Part shown: positions 8,032-15,517 of the stretch, one piece after another
Layout: each line of letters begins with the position of its first letter
Position numbering within the stretch: position 1 is the stretch's first letter
DNA from: Dietzia massiliensis
GTDB lineage: Bacteria; Actinomycetota; Actinomycetes; Mycobacteriales; Mycobacteriaceae
Assembly: GCF_018390595.1 (NCBI RefSeq)
Contig: NZ_JAHBAV010000027.1
Coordinates: 1-43,188 of the forward strand
DNA length: 43,188 bases
Reading direction: 5' to 3'
The notes under the pieces: generated by a model
What the model was told of the DNA's origin: nothing
The model's input: the letters and a program-made list of their open reading frames with translations, nothing else
The model's database searches: none
Position numbers and translations under genes: made by a program

Positions 8032-9441
8032 GTGATGATGAGTAAGAACCCCACGACCCCGCCCACGACGGGACGCGCGAAGACCTCCACACCGGGCAAG
8101 AACCCCACACGCATCGACGCCATCGGCGCCGCGATGCGTGCGCTGACCACGATCACCGGGTCGGAGTTCGCCGAGCGGTTCGGACTGCGCCAGAAGGTCG
8201 ACCGGGTGACCTACGAGGCCACCAAGACCGGATTCAAGACCCTCGGGGCAGCGACCAAGTCGTTCAAGAAGGTGTCCGGCGGCGGCGCGCCCAAGCGCCT
8301 GCCCGACGCCGACACCGAGGCGCGGCCCGACCTGTTCGACCTCACGCTGGACGACGACCAGCAGATGATCTCCCAGACCGTGCGCGAGTTCGCCACCGAG
8401 GTCATCCGCCCGGCCGCCCACGACGCCGACGCCGCCGCCGAGGCACCCGCCTCACTTCTCGAGCGGTCCGCCGAGATCGGCGCCACCATGCTCAACGTCC
8501 CGGAGGAGTTCGAGGGCATCGCCTCCGAGCGCGGCGTGGTGACCAACTCCCTCGTCGCCGAGGCCCTCGCCTACGGCGATATGGGCCTGGCCCTGCCGAT
8601 CCTCGCGCCGTCCGGCGTGGCCACCACCCTGACCCAGTTCGGATCCGACACCCAGCAGAAGTCCTACCTGCCGGCGTTCGCCTCCGAGAAGGTCCCGGCC
8701 GCCGCCGTGGCGGTGGCCGAACCTCGCCCGCTGTTCGACCCGTTCGACCTGAAGACGACCGCCGTACGCACCCCCGGGGGCTTCACGCTCAACGGCGTCA
8801 AGTCGATGGTGCCCACCGCCGGCACCGCCGAGCTCTTCGTCGTCGCCGCCATGCTCGACGGCGCGCCGACCTACTTCGTCGTGGAATCCGACACCGACGG
8901 ACTCGTGGTGGAGGCCGATCCGTCCATGGGCCTGCGCGCCGCCGGCCTGGGTCGCCTCGTCCTCACCGACGTGGCCGTGCCCGCCGACGCGATCCTCGGC
9001 GGCCCGGACGTGTCCCCCGAGGACCGCGCCGCCGCCTACGCCGACGTGATCCGCCTCTCGCGCCTCGGATGGGCGTCGCTGGCCGTGGGCACCTCCCACG
9101 CGGTCCTCGACTACGTCACGCCCTACGTCAAGGAGCGCCACGCGTTCGGCGAGCCCATCGCGCACCGCCAGGCGGTCGCGTTCGCCGTGGCCGACATGGC
9201 CACCGAGCTCGACGGCATGCGCCTGGTCACCTGGCGCGGCGCCTCCCGCGCCGAGCAGGGGCTGTCGTTCGCCCGCGAGGCCGCCCTGGCCCGCAAGATC
9301 GCCGCCGACAAGGGGATGAAGATCGGCCTCGACGGTGTCCAGCTGCTGGGCGGGCACGGGTTCACCAAGGAGCATCCCGTCGAGCGCTGGTACCGCGACC
9401 TGCGCGCCGTGGGCGTGGCCGAGGGCGTGGTGGTCCTGTGA
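8032..9441 (+). CDS. fadE24: Acyl-CoA dehydrogenase, FadE24-like
   Basis: This is a flavoprotein that would desaturate an acyl-CoA thioester. The acyl-CoA dehydrogenase fold covers about residues 95-469. It is preceded by an unusual basic extension of about 90 residues that includes VDRVTYEATKTGFKTLGAATK. Length and extension fit M. tuberculosis FadE24 (Rv3139) as I recall it. The C-terminus ends soon after VAEGVVVL. Its Glu, about 464, aligns with the IYEGT catalytic position, so the last helix is short. Start codons GTG/ATG/ATG at 8032, 8035 and 8038 are consecutive and no strong Shine-Dalgarno separates them. The partner gene begins 49 bases downstream. A mixed heterotetramer of the two proteins, as shown for some other FadE pairs, is possible. 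Confidence 0.88.
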   Translation: MMMSKNPTTPPTTGRAKTSTPGKNPTRIDAIGAAMRALTTITGSEFAERFGLRQKVDRVTYEATKTGFKTLGAATKSFKKVSGGGAPKRLPDADTEARPDLFDLTLDDDQQMISQTVREFATEVIRPAAHDADAAAEAPASLLERSAEIGATMLNVPEEFEGIASERGVVTNSLVAEALAYGDMGLALPILAPSGVATTLTQFGSDTQQKSYLPAFASEKVPAAAVAVAEPRPLFDPFDLKTTAVRTPGGFTLNGVKSMVPTAGTAELFVVAAMLDGAPTYFVVESDTDGLVVEADPSMGLRAAGLGRLVLTDVAVPADAILGGPDVSPEDRAAAYADVIRLSRLGWASLAVGTSHAVLDYVTPYVKERHAFGEPIAHRQAVAFAVADMATELDGMRLVTWRGASRAEQGLSFAREAALARKIAADKGMKIGLDGVQLLGGHGFTKEHPVERWYRDLRAVGVAEGVVVL

Positions 9442-9490
9442 CCGCCCCCCGCCCCGCCACCCTCCCGAACCGGACCAAGGACATCCAGCG

Positions 9491-10696
9491 ATGATCAACC
9501 TCGAACTACCCAAGAAGCTCCAGGCGGGTGCGAACCAGGCCCGCCAGGTGGCCACCCAGATCTTCCGGCCCATCTCGCGCAAGTACGACCTCGCCGAGCA
9601 CGAGTACCCCGTGGAACTCGACACCCTCAAGGCCATGATGGAGGCCATGGAGGACGCCGGCCAGGCCGCCTCGGGCGCCACGATGGGATCCGGCGGCGCC
9701 CCCAAGCGCGAGGGCGTTTCCAACGGCGGCAACATGAAATCGCTGCTCAACATCATCGAGACCTGCTGGGGCGATGTCGGCCTCACGCTCTCGATCCCCC
9801 GGCAGGGCCTGGGGAACTCCGCCATCGCGGCCGTGGCCAACGACGAGCAGATGGAGAAGTTCGGCCGCGTGTGGGCCTCCATGGCCATCACCGAGCCGGA
9901 CTTCGGCTCCGACTCCGCCGCCGTGTCGGCCACCGCCCGCCTCGACGGCGACGAGTACGTCCTCAACGGCACCAAGATCTTCGTCACCTCCGGTGCCCGT
10001 GCCGACCACATCGTCGTGTGGGCGACCCTGGACAAGAGCAAGGGCCGCGCCGCCATCAAGTCCTTCGTCGTGCCGCGCGACCACCCCGGCGTCTCCGTGG
10101 ACCGGCTCGAGCACAAGCTCGGCATCCGCGCCTCCGACACCGCGCAGATCACCTTCACCGACTGCCGCGTCCCCAAGGAGAACCTCCTGGGCGACCCGGA
10201 GATCCGCGTGGACAAGGGCTTCGCCGGCGCCATGCAGACGTTCGACAACACCCGTCCGCTGGTCGCGGGCATGGCGGTGGGCGTCGCGCGCGCCGCGCTC
10301 GAGGAGATCCGCACGCTCCTCGAGGAGGCCGGGATGGAGATCGACTACGACCGGCCCGCCACCAGCCAGCCCGCCGCCGTGGCCAAGTACCTCGAGCTCG
10401 AGGCCGACTGGGAGGCCGCGTACCTCCTCACGCTGCGCGCGGCGTGGATGGCCGACAACAAGATGCCCAACACCAAGGAAGCGTCGATGTGCAAGGCCAA
10501 GGCCGGGCGCACCGGCTCTGCCGTGACACTGGGCGCCGTCGAACTCGCGGGCAGCTACGGCTACTCCGAGCGCAGCTTCCTCGAGAAGTGGTCGCGCGAT
10601 TCCAAGATCCTCGACATCTTCGAGGGCACCCAGCAGATCCAGCAGCTGGTCATCGCCCGGCGCATCCTCGACCTGTCGAGCGCCGAGCTGAAGTGA
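9491..10696 (+). CDS. fadE23: Acyl-CoA dehydrogenase, FadE23-like
   Basis: This second flavin acyl-CoA dehydrogenase is in the same transcription unit as the FadE24-like gene. The ATG at 9491 gives 401 residues, the length recalled for M. tuberculosis FadE23 (Rv3140). Substrate and FAD-site motifs are visible: MAITEPDFGSDSAA, NGTKIFVTSGA, and the C-terminal DIFEGTQQIQQLVIARRIL, where Glu378 is the likely catalytic base. The substrate is unknown. A strong bidirectional hairpin follows, separating it from the convergent protease gene. Confidence 0.9.
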   Translation: MINLELPKKLQAGANQARQVATQIFRPISRKYDLAEHEYPVELDTLKAMMEAMEDAGQAASGATMGSGGAPKREGVSNGGNMKSLLNIIETCWGDVGLTLSIPRQGLGNSAIAAVANDEQMEKFGRVWASMAITEPDFGSDSAAVSATARLDGDEYVLNGTKIFVTSGARADHIVVWATLDKSKGRAAIKSFVVPRDHPGVSVDRLEHKLGIRASDTAQITFTDCRVPKENLLGDPEIRVDKGFAGAMQTFDNTRPLVAGMAVGVARAALEEIRTLLEEAGMEIDYDRPATSQPAAVAKYLELEADWEAAYLLTLRAAWMADNKMPNTKEASMCKAKAGRTGSAVTLGAVELAGSYGYSERSFLEKWSRDSKILDIFEGTQQIQQLVIARRILDLSSAELK

Positions 10697-10742
10697 GCTG
10701 ACCCGCCGGACGGGGCGACGAGACCCGTCGGATCAACGAGAA

Positions 10743-10784
10743 GAGCGTTCCGCACACCACGCCGAGCGGGTGTGCGGAACGCTC
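10743..10784. terminator. Bidirectional hairpin terminator
   Basis: Perfect 16-base arms (10743-10758 and 10769-10784) flank a ten-base loop between convergent genes, the fadE23-like gene (ends 10696) and the secreted protease gene (ends 10816). The stem is GC-rich without a T-tract. Confidence 0.8.
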
Positions 10785-10815
10785 CTCTCGATGGATCCCG
10801 GGGCCGGCCGGGCCG

Positions 10816-11526
10816 TCAGGCCATCCAGAAGCCGCTTCCGGGCCAGTTGCGCGCGGTGGCGTCGGCGACGATCGCGTCGAACGAGTACCCCAGCGCGGGC
10901 AGGAAGAACGGCGACTGGGCCGGGTGCAGGCACGAGGGCAGAACAGGGCCGAGGCTGCCGGCCGCCCCGGCCGCCGGCGGCATGTGGCCGCCCGAGACCA
11001 GGCCCACGAGCCGGCCGTCGCGGGTGATGGGCCCGCCGGAATCCCCGTACCCGGCACAGGCGTGGCTCCAGAACCTGTCACCCTCGCGCTGCCAGGTGAT
11101 GCCGCACGTGTGGCCGGTCGACAGGCCGTCCTTGCAGACGACGTCGCCGAACTCCGGCGCCGGCCCGCGGCCGACCACGCCGGCCTGGCGGACGGGGACC
11201 GCGACGCCCGGGTCCAGGCGGATGACCGAGTAGTCGAGGATCTCGTTGCGGGTGGCGACCGTGCCGATCACGCCCGCGCCCTGGTTGTCGCGGAGGATGA
11301 CCGGGACGTTTATCCGATCGCTGCAGTGGGCGGCCGTGAACGCGACCGGGGTGCCCGCCGCGTCGTAACCGGCGGCGGTGATGGTGCATCCCGCCACTCC
11401 CCCGACGAGCACGGGGGTCGCGCCGCCGACGGGCACCGCCGCCTGGGCGGCTGCGGGCGCCATCAGCGTGGCGGCGCCGACCATCACGGCCGTCGCGGCG
11501 AGTTTCGCCAGACGGGTGAACCTCAT
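10816..11526 (-). CDS. Secreted chymotrypsin-like (S1 family) serine protease
   Basis: This is an exported endopeptidase. The ATG at 11526, with GGAAGGA upstream, gives 236 residues with a Sec signal peptide: Arg/Lys, then a hydrophobic core, then APAAAQAA with probable cleavage near residue 30. The S1 triad is visible as His67 in TAAHC, Asp98 in LDYSVIRL and Ser163 in GYGDSGGP. Cysteines around 47/68, 131/141 and 157 plus one C-terminal could form disulfides. No long pro-region is seen, unlike alpha-lytic-type enzymes. An in-frame extension upstream to 11727 is not supported. The substrate is unknown. Confidence 0.9.
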   Translation of the reverse strand: MRFTRLAKLAATAVMVGAATLMAPAAAQAAVPVGGATPVLVGGVAGCTITAAGYDAAGTPVAFTAAHCSDRINVPVILRDNQGAGVIGTVATRNEILDYSVIRLDPGVAVPVRQAGVVGRGPAPEFGDVVCKDGLSTGHTCGITWQREGDRFWSHACAGYGDSGGPITRDGRLVGLVSGGHMPPAAGAAGSLGPVLPSCLHPAQSPFFLPALGYSFDAIVADATARNWPGSGFWMA

Positions 11527-11677
11527 GAGCGTGTCCTTCCCACCCCTGGCGGAATGCCCGGGTCTACGCTCCGTCAGACTAGCGGCCGGGGCCCCGCCGT
11601 GCACGACGCACGCGCGCGTCACCGGCGCGCCTCCCGAATCCGGGTGCGAGGCCACCGCCCCAGCGGCACACCGCCGG

Positions 11678-12322
11678 TCAGTGCTCCCCGACCGTGATCC
11701 GGATGGTGGGACGTCGGTCGTCGGCACCGCCGATCCGACACCAGATCGCGGCCACGATCGGTTCGAGGAACAGTTCGCCGACCTGCCCCATGAGGGTGCG
11801 CACCACCTGGACCTTCTCCGAGGAGCGCGTCGAGGCGTGGCCGCCGCGGCGCAGACTCTCGACCTCCCTGGTGGTGAGGTCGACGATCGCCGCGAGCAGC
11901 GGAGCGCCCCGGCCGTCGGGCTCGATGAGGGCGCGGTTAATATACTTCACCACCATCGGGTTGCGCTCGAGCATGTCGCGCACGGCGGCGTCGCGGGCCG
12001 CGACCACCTCCGCCGGGGACCCGGTGTGCTCGACGGTCGCCAGCGCGTCGACGACGTGCTCCACCACGAGGTCGTCCACCGCGCGGCGCAGCCCCTCCTT
12101 GGTGCCGAAGTGATGCTGGATCAGCCCGATGGTCACGCCGACCTCGGCGGCGACACGGCGCATGGAGACCCGGTCCTCGCCGTGGTCCGAGTACAGCTCC
12201 AGCGCGGCGTACCGGATCCGCGCGCGGGCGGTGAGGTCGCCGTCGGCGGAGCGCCGCGGGCCGGAGTCGCCCGCCCCTGCGCCGCCGCCGGACCCGGGGC
12301 CATCTGAACCCACCTCGCCCAT
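11678..12322 (-). CDS. TetR-family transcriptional regulator
   Basis: The 214-residue protein has a disordered Gly/Ser-rich N-terminus of about 28 residues and then a TetR DNA-binding domain: LTARARIRYAALELYSDHG, helix-turn-helix MRRVAAEVGVTIGLIQHHFG. The all-helical ligand domain follows. The start is ATG at 12320-12322 with AGAGG upstream. It is divergent from an acyl-CoA dehydrogenase, and two palindromic sites lie between the starts, so it probably represses both itself and that gene. The natural ligand may be an acyl-CoA (inference from the neighbour). Confidence 0.9.
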   Translation of the reverse strand: MGEVGSDGPGSGGGAGAGDSGPRRSADGDLTARARIRYAALELYSDHGEDRVSMRRVAAEVGVTIGLIQHHFGTKEGLRRAVDDLVVEHVVDALATVEHTGSPAEVVAARDAAVRDMLERNPMVVKYINRALIEPDGRGAPLLAAIVDLTTREVESLRRGGHASTRSSEKVQVVRTLMGQVGELFLEPIVAAIWCRIGGADDRRPTIRITVGEH

Positions 12323-12378
12323 CACGCACACCTCTCGCCGCGACGTGCGGCGCCCGAGGCGACCGCCGGAATGATGAC

Positions 12379-12407
12379 CATACACCTGTATGCCATGCGG
12401 TTGTATG
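12379..12407. promoter_or_regulatory. Double palindromic operator between TetR and acyl-CoA dehydrogenase genes
   Basis: Site 1 is at 12379-12392 with arms CATACA and TGTATG around CC. Site 2 is at 12394-12407 with CATGCG and TGTATG around GT. Their centres are 15 bases apart, so they would face nearly opposite sides of the helix. The outer arms CCATACA and TGTATGG also form a seven-base inverted repeat. The pattern fits cooperative binding of two TetR dimers. Confidence 0.7.
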
Positions 12408-12458
12408 GTGGTGCTCGTCAAGGCCACGCCGGCCCCCACCTCACTCTGGAGTCGCCCC

Positions 12459-13619
12459 GTGTTAGAGCCCGCCCCCTTCCGCTCCCCCTGGATGACCGAC
12501 GACCTGGACGCTCTCCGTGCGCACACCCGCGCCTTCCTCGAGAAGGAGACCGCCCCGCACCTCGAGCGGTGGGCCGAGCAGGGCGCGGTGGACCGCGAGT
12601 TCTGGAACAAGGCCGGCGACGCGGGCCTGTTGTGCATCTCGATCCCCGAGGAATACGGGGGCGGCGGCGGCTCGTTCGCCCACGAGGCCGTCATCGCGGA
12701 GGAGCAGACCCGGGCGCTGGACGACGGCTGGGGCAACTCGGTCCACAGCACGATCGTCGCCCACTACATCCTCCAGTACGGCACCCAGGAGCAGAAGCAG
12801 CGTTGGCTGCCGAAGCTCGCGACCGGCGAGATGGTGGGCGCCATCGCCATGACCGAGCCCGGCGCCGGGTCGGACCTGCAGGCACTGCGCACCACGGCCA
12901 CGCGCGACGGCGACGACTTCGTGGTCAACGGCTCCAAGACGTTCATCTCCAACGGCATGCACTGCGACCTGCTCGTCATCGTGGCGCGCACGGGCGGCGA
13001 GGGCGCGCAGGGTCTGTCACTGCTGGTGGCCGAGACGCCGGGGCTGGAGGGCTTCAACCGCGGCCGCAAGCTCGACAAGATCGGCCTGAAGTACCAGGAC
13101 ACCATGGAGTTGTTCTTCGACGACATGCGCGTCCCGGCGAGCAACATCCTGGGCGGCGAGGGCCAGGAGGGGCAGGGCTTCATCCAGCTGATGCAGCAGC
13201 TCCCGCAGGAGCGCCTCATCATCGCGGTGACCGCGGTCGCCGCCGCCGAGACCGCCGTGCGCCTGGCGACCGACTACGCCAAGGAGCGCGAGGCGTTCGG
13301 CAAGCCGATCCTCAAGTTCCAGAACCTGCGCTTCGAGCTGGCCGAATGTAAGACCGAGGCGCTGGCCGCCCGCACTCTGCTGGACCACTGCATCTCGCTG
13401 CATCTCAAGGGCGAGCTCGACCCGGCGACGGCGTCCATGGCCAAGTACTTCTGCACGGACAAGCAGTGCGAGATCATCGACCGCTGCCTGCAGGTCTTCG
13501 GCGGCTACGGCTTCATGACCGAGTACCCGATCGCCCGCATGTACGCCTCGGCGCGCGTGCAGAAGATCTACGGCGGGACCAACGAGATCATGAAGGAGCT
13601 GATCTCCCGGACGCTCTAG
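12459..13619 (+). CDS. Acyl-CoA dehydrogenase, long-chain (LCAD/isovaleryl) subtype
   Basis: This flavin enzyme oxidises acyl-CoA to trans-2-enoyl-CoA. The GTG at 12459 has TGGAG seven bases upstream and gives 386 residues. An earlier ATG at 12390 lies inside the operator and is unlikely to be used. FAD/substrate motifs AMTEPGAGSDLQALRTTA and NGSKTFISNG are present. The C-terminus reads KIYGGTNEIMKELISRTL, with Gly where short/medium-chain enzymes have the catalytic Glu. Glu251 in LPQERLIIAV occupies the alternative catalytic position known from LCAD and isovaleryl-CoA dehydrogenase. Its last four bases overlap the convergent flavin monooxygenase gene. Confidence 0.92.
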   Translation: MLEPAPFRSPWMTDDLDALRAHTRAFLEKETAPHLERWAEQGAVDREFWNKAGDAGLLCISIPEEYGGGGGSFAHEAVIAEEQTRALDDGWGNSVHSTIVAHYILQYGTQEQKQRWLPKLATGEMVGAIAMTEPGAGSDLQALRTTATRDGDDFVVNGSKTFISNGMHCDLLVIVARTGGEGAQGLSLLVAETPGLEGFNRGRKLDKIGLKYQDTMELFFDDMRVPASNILGGEGQEGQGFIQLMQQLPQERLIIAVTAVAAAETAVRLATDYAKEREAFGKPILKFQNLRFELAECKTEALAARTLLDHCISLHLKGELDPATASMAKYFCTDKQCEIIDRCLQVFGGYGFMTEYPIARMYASARVQKIYGGTNEIMKELISRTL

Positions 13620-14863
13620 AGTCGCGAGCCCTCCCGCAGTTCCGCGACGATCTGGCGGACGGCGTCACGGCCCGCCCGGTTGGCCCCCACGGTCGACTGG
13701 GACGGGCCGTAGCCGATGAGGAACAGTCTCGGCTCGTCGAGCGCCCGTCCGTCGGCGACGCGGATCCCGCCCTCGGCCGTCCGCAGCCCGAGCGGGGCGA
13801 GATGGGCGATCGCGGGCCGGAACCCGGTGGCCCAGAGGATGACGTCCGCCGGCTCGAGCCGCCCGTCGGGCATCCGCACTCCGTCGGGCTCGATGCGGGT
13901 GAACATCGGGTGGCGCACGAGGACACCGCGCGCGTCGGCACGGTCGATCCACGGCGCGCGGTACATGCCGGTGACGCGGATGACGCTCTCCGGTGGCAGC
14001 CCCCTCGCCGTGCGCTCGGCGACGCGGTCGATGGCGGCGGAGAAGTTGTCCGGCGGCGGGCCCGTCTCCCACTCGATCTCCCGCCGCGTCACCCACAGGG
14101 TGTCGGCGACACGGGATATCTCCTCGAGCAGCTGCGTGGCCGAGATGCCGGCGCCGACGATCACGACGCGCTGCCCGGTGAACTCGTCGGCCGACACGTA
14201 GTCGTGGACGTGGACCTGTCGCCCGCGGAAGGTCTCCTGTCCGGGGTAGTACGGCCAGAACGGTCGGGTCCAGGTGCCGGTGGCGTTGATGACGTAGCGG
14301 GCCGCCCAGGTCCGTGGGTCTCCGGGGCGAAAGGTGCCGCGGCGGGGCGCGCCGGTCGGTTCGGTGACGACGACGAGGTGGTCGCCGGCCGGGTCGTCCC
14401 GCCCGGGGACAGGTCTGCGTACCGAGCGCACGCGGACCGGCCGCCGGACGTCGAGGTCGTGGCGGGCCTCGTAGTCGGCGAAGTAGCGGGGCAGGATCTC
14501 GCGGCTGGGCGTGTCCGGGTCGACGTCGGGCACGGGGTGGTCCGGGAGGGCGAAGATCCCGTTGACCGTGCGCATGGTGAGCGACTCCCAGCGGTGCTGC
14601 CACGCGCCGCCCGGGGCCTCGTCGGCGTCGAGCATGACGAAGGTGCGCTCGCTCCGGTCCTCACCCGCGGCCCGGCCGGCCGGGGCGAAGCCACGGCGTC
14701 GCAGGTGGTGTCCGGCCGACAGGCCGGCCTGCCCGGCTCCGATGACGACCACGTCGACGGGCGCGGCGGGTGTCCCGGGTTCGAGTGTCACGCCCCCATG
14801 GTCGGTCATCCGGGCCGTCCGAGTCGACGAGAGCCCTTCGTCGATGGCGGCGCGGGTCTTCAT
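13616..14863 (-). CDS. Class B flavin monooxygenase-like NAD(P)/FAD oxidoreductase
   Basis: The 415-residue protein has two Rossmann nucleotide-binding sites: GAGQAG at about 42-47 (FAD) and GAGISA at about 237-242 (NADPH). Between them is an FxGxxxHxxxY sequence (F212, G214, H218, Y222) close to the fingerprint of FMO/Baeyer-Villiger-type enzymes. A C-terminal ILWATGFRP strand also fits. The start at 14863 has GGAGG eight bases upstream; M19 is an alternative. The substrate is unknown. The stop codon overlaps that of the convergent acyl-CoA dehydrogenase (shared CTAG). Confidence 0.85.
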   Translation of the reverse strand: MKTRAAIDEGLSSTRTARMTDHGGVTLEPGTPAAPVDVVVIGAGQAGLSAGHHLRRRGFAPAGRAAGEDRSERTFVMLDADEAPGGAWQHRWESLTMRTVNGIFALPDHPVPDVDPDTPSREILPRYFADYEARHDLDVRRPVRVRSVRRPVPGRDDPAGDHLVVVTEPTGAPRRGTFRPGDPRTWAARYVINATGTWTRPFWPYYPGQETFRGRQVHVHDYVSADEFTGQRVVIVGAGISATQLLEEISRVADTLWVTRREIEWETGPPPDNFSAAIDRVAERTARGLPPESVIRVTGMYRAPWIDRADARGVLVRHPMFTRIEPDGVRMPDGRLEPADVILWATGFRPAIAHLAPLGLRTAEGGIRVADGRALDEPRLFLIGYGPSQSTVGANRAGRDAVRQIVAELREGSRL

Positions 14864-14990
14864 ACTGGTGTCCTCCAGGGTCCGCAGCAGGTCCCCGGGG
14901 GGTTCGACGCCGGCGGGCGCGCGGCGGTCGCCGACGCGGATCGGACACTAACCCGGTGGCCGCGCCGGACGGGGTTCCTCCCGAAACGAG

Positions 14991-15025
14991 CTCAGGCCCG
15001 GCTCCCTGAGGGAACCGGGCCTGAG
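14991..15025 (-). terminator. Hairpin terminator after tRNA-fMet copy 1
   Basis: Eleven-base arms at 14991-15001 and 15015-15025, with a further inner pairing, begin five bases past the CCA end of the tRNA. There is no T-tract. Confidence 0.75.
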
Positions 15026-15029
15026 TGCG

Positions 15030-15106
15030 TGGTAGCGGGGACAGGATTTGAACCTGCGACCTCTGGGTTATGAGCCCAGCGAGCTACCGAGCTGCTCCAC
15101 CCCGCG
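15030..15106 (-). tRNA. tRNA-fMet (initiator, CAT), copy 1
   Basis: This 77-nt cloverleaf has anticodon CAT. Initiator features are visible: C1 opposite A72 (5' CGCGGGG against CCCCGCTA) and three G-C pairs at the base of the anticodon stem (TGGG/CCCA). The T-arm is GGTTCAAATCC. CCA is encoded. It is identical in sequence to the copy at 15324-15400. Confidence 0.96.
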
Positions 15107-15278
15107 TCGATCATCCGGGCGATACCGGGTGACGTTAGACCGTCCGGCGGTCGAGTGGTCTCCCTCTCGGCTCCGCTTCGGTCAGGTATGACCTTAGCAA
15201 AGAGCGACCGCGAACCACGAATCGGCCGGGGGCGCCGATGCCGTGCGGAGCGATGCCGTCCGGAGCGACCCCGCCCGA

Positions 15279-15318
15279 ACGACGAAGGGCCCCTCCGTGA
15301 GGAAGGGCCCTTCGTCGT
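15279..15318 (-). terminator. Hairpin terminator after tRNA-fMet copy 2
   Basis: Perfect 14-base arms (15279-15292 and 15305-15318) with a 12-base loop begin five bases past the CCA end of copy 2. The sequence differs from the terminator of copy 1 but the spacing is the same. Confidence 0.8.
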
Positions 15319-15323
15319 GCACG

Positions 15324-15400
15324 TGGTAGCGGGGACAGGATTTGAACCTGCGACCTCTGGGTTATGAGCCCAGCGAGCTACCGAGCTGCTCCACCCCGCG
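15324..15400 (-). tRNA. tRNA-fMet (initiator, CAT), copy 2
   Basis: The 77 nt are identical to copy 1, with encoded CCA, the unpaired C1-A72 position and the GGG/CCC anticodon stem of initiator tRNAs. Five flanking bases on the 5' side (TCGAT on the plus strand) are shared with copy 1; the rest of the flanks differ. Confidence 0.96.
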
Positions 15401-15415
15401 TCGATTGCATCTATG

Positions 15416-15445
15416 ACACTACGTGCCACTGAACCGACAAGGCAA
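15416..15445 (-). promoter_or_regulatory. Likely promoter of tRNA-fMet copy 2
   Basis: On the minus strand, TTGCCT (15440-15445) and TAGTGT (15416-15421) are separated by 18 bases, resembling a housekeeping sigma promoter (-35 TTGACA-like, -10 TANNNT). The -10 ends about 15 bases before the mature tRNA 5' end. Confidence 0.5.
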
Positions 15446-15466
15446 ATCGGCCGGCCGTACGACGAC

Positions 15467-15501
15467 GCCCGGGCCGGTCACACGGGGAGACCGGCCCGGG
15501 C
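15467..15501 (-). terminator. Hairpin terminator after the UPF0182 gene
   Basis: Perfect 13-base arms (15467-15479 and 15489-15501) with a nine-base loop lie 16 bases past the UPF0182 stop codon and just upstream of the tRNA promoter, insulating the two units. Confidence 0.8.
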
Positions 15502-15517
15502 GGACGGAGTCGGGTCG

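Noticed and set aside
8452..10314. 620-codon open frame on the minus strand opposite the fadE genes
   Set aside because: High GC makes long antisense frames common. It covers two clear acyl-CoA dehydrogenase genes, contains no protein family motif and has Gly/His-rich composition typical of shadow frames.
12390..12458. Earlier ATG start for the long-chain acyl-CoA dehydrogenase
   Set aside because: It sits within the TetR operator palindrome and lacks a ribosome-binding site; GTG at 12459 has one.
13466..15073. 535-codon plus-strand frame opposite the flavin monooxygenase
   Set aside because: It runs through the initiator tRNA and terminator and is antisense to a gene with clear FAD and NADPH motifs.
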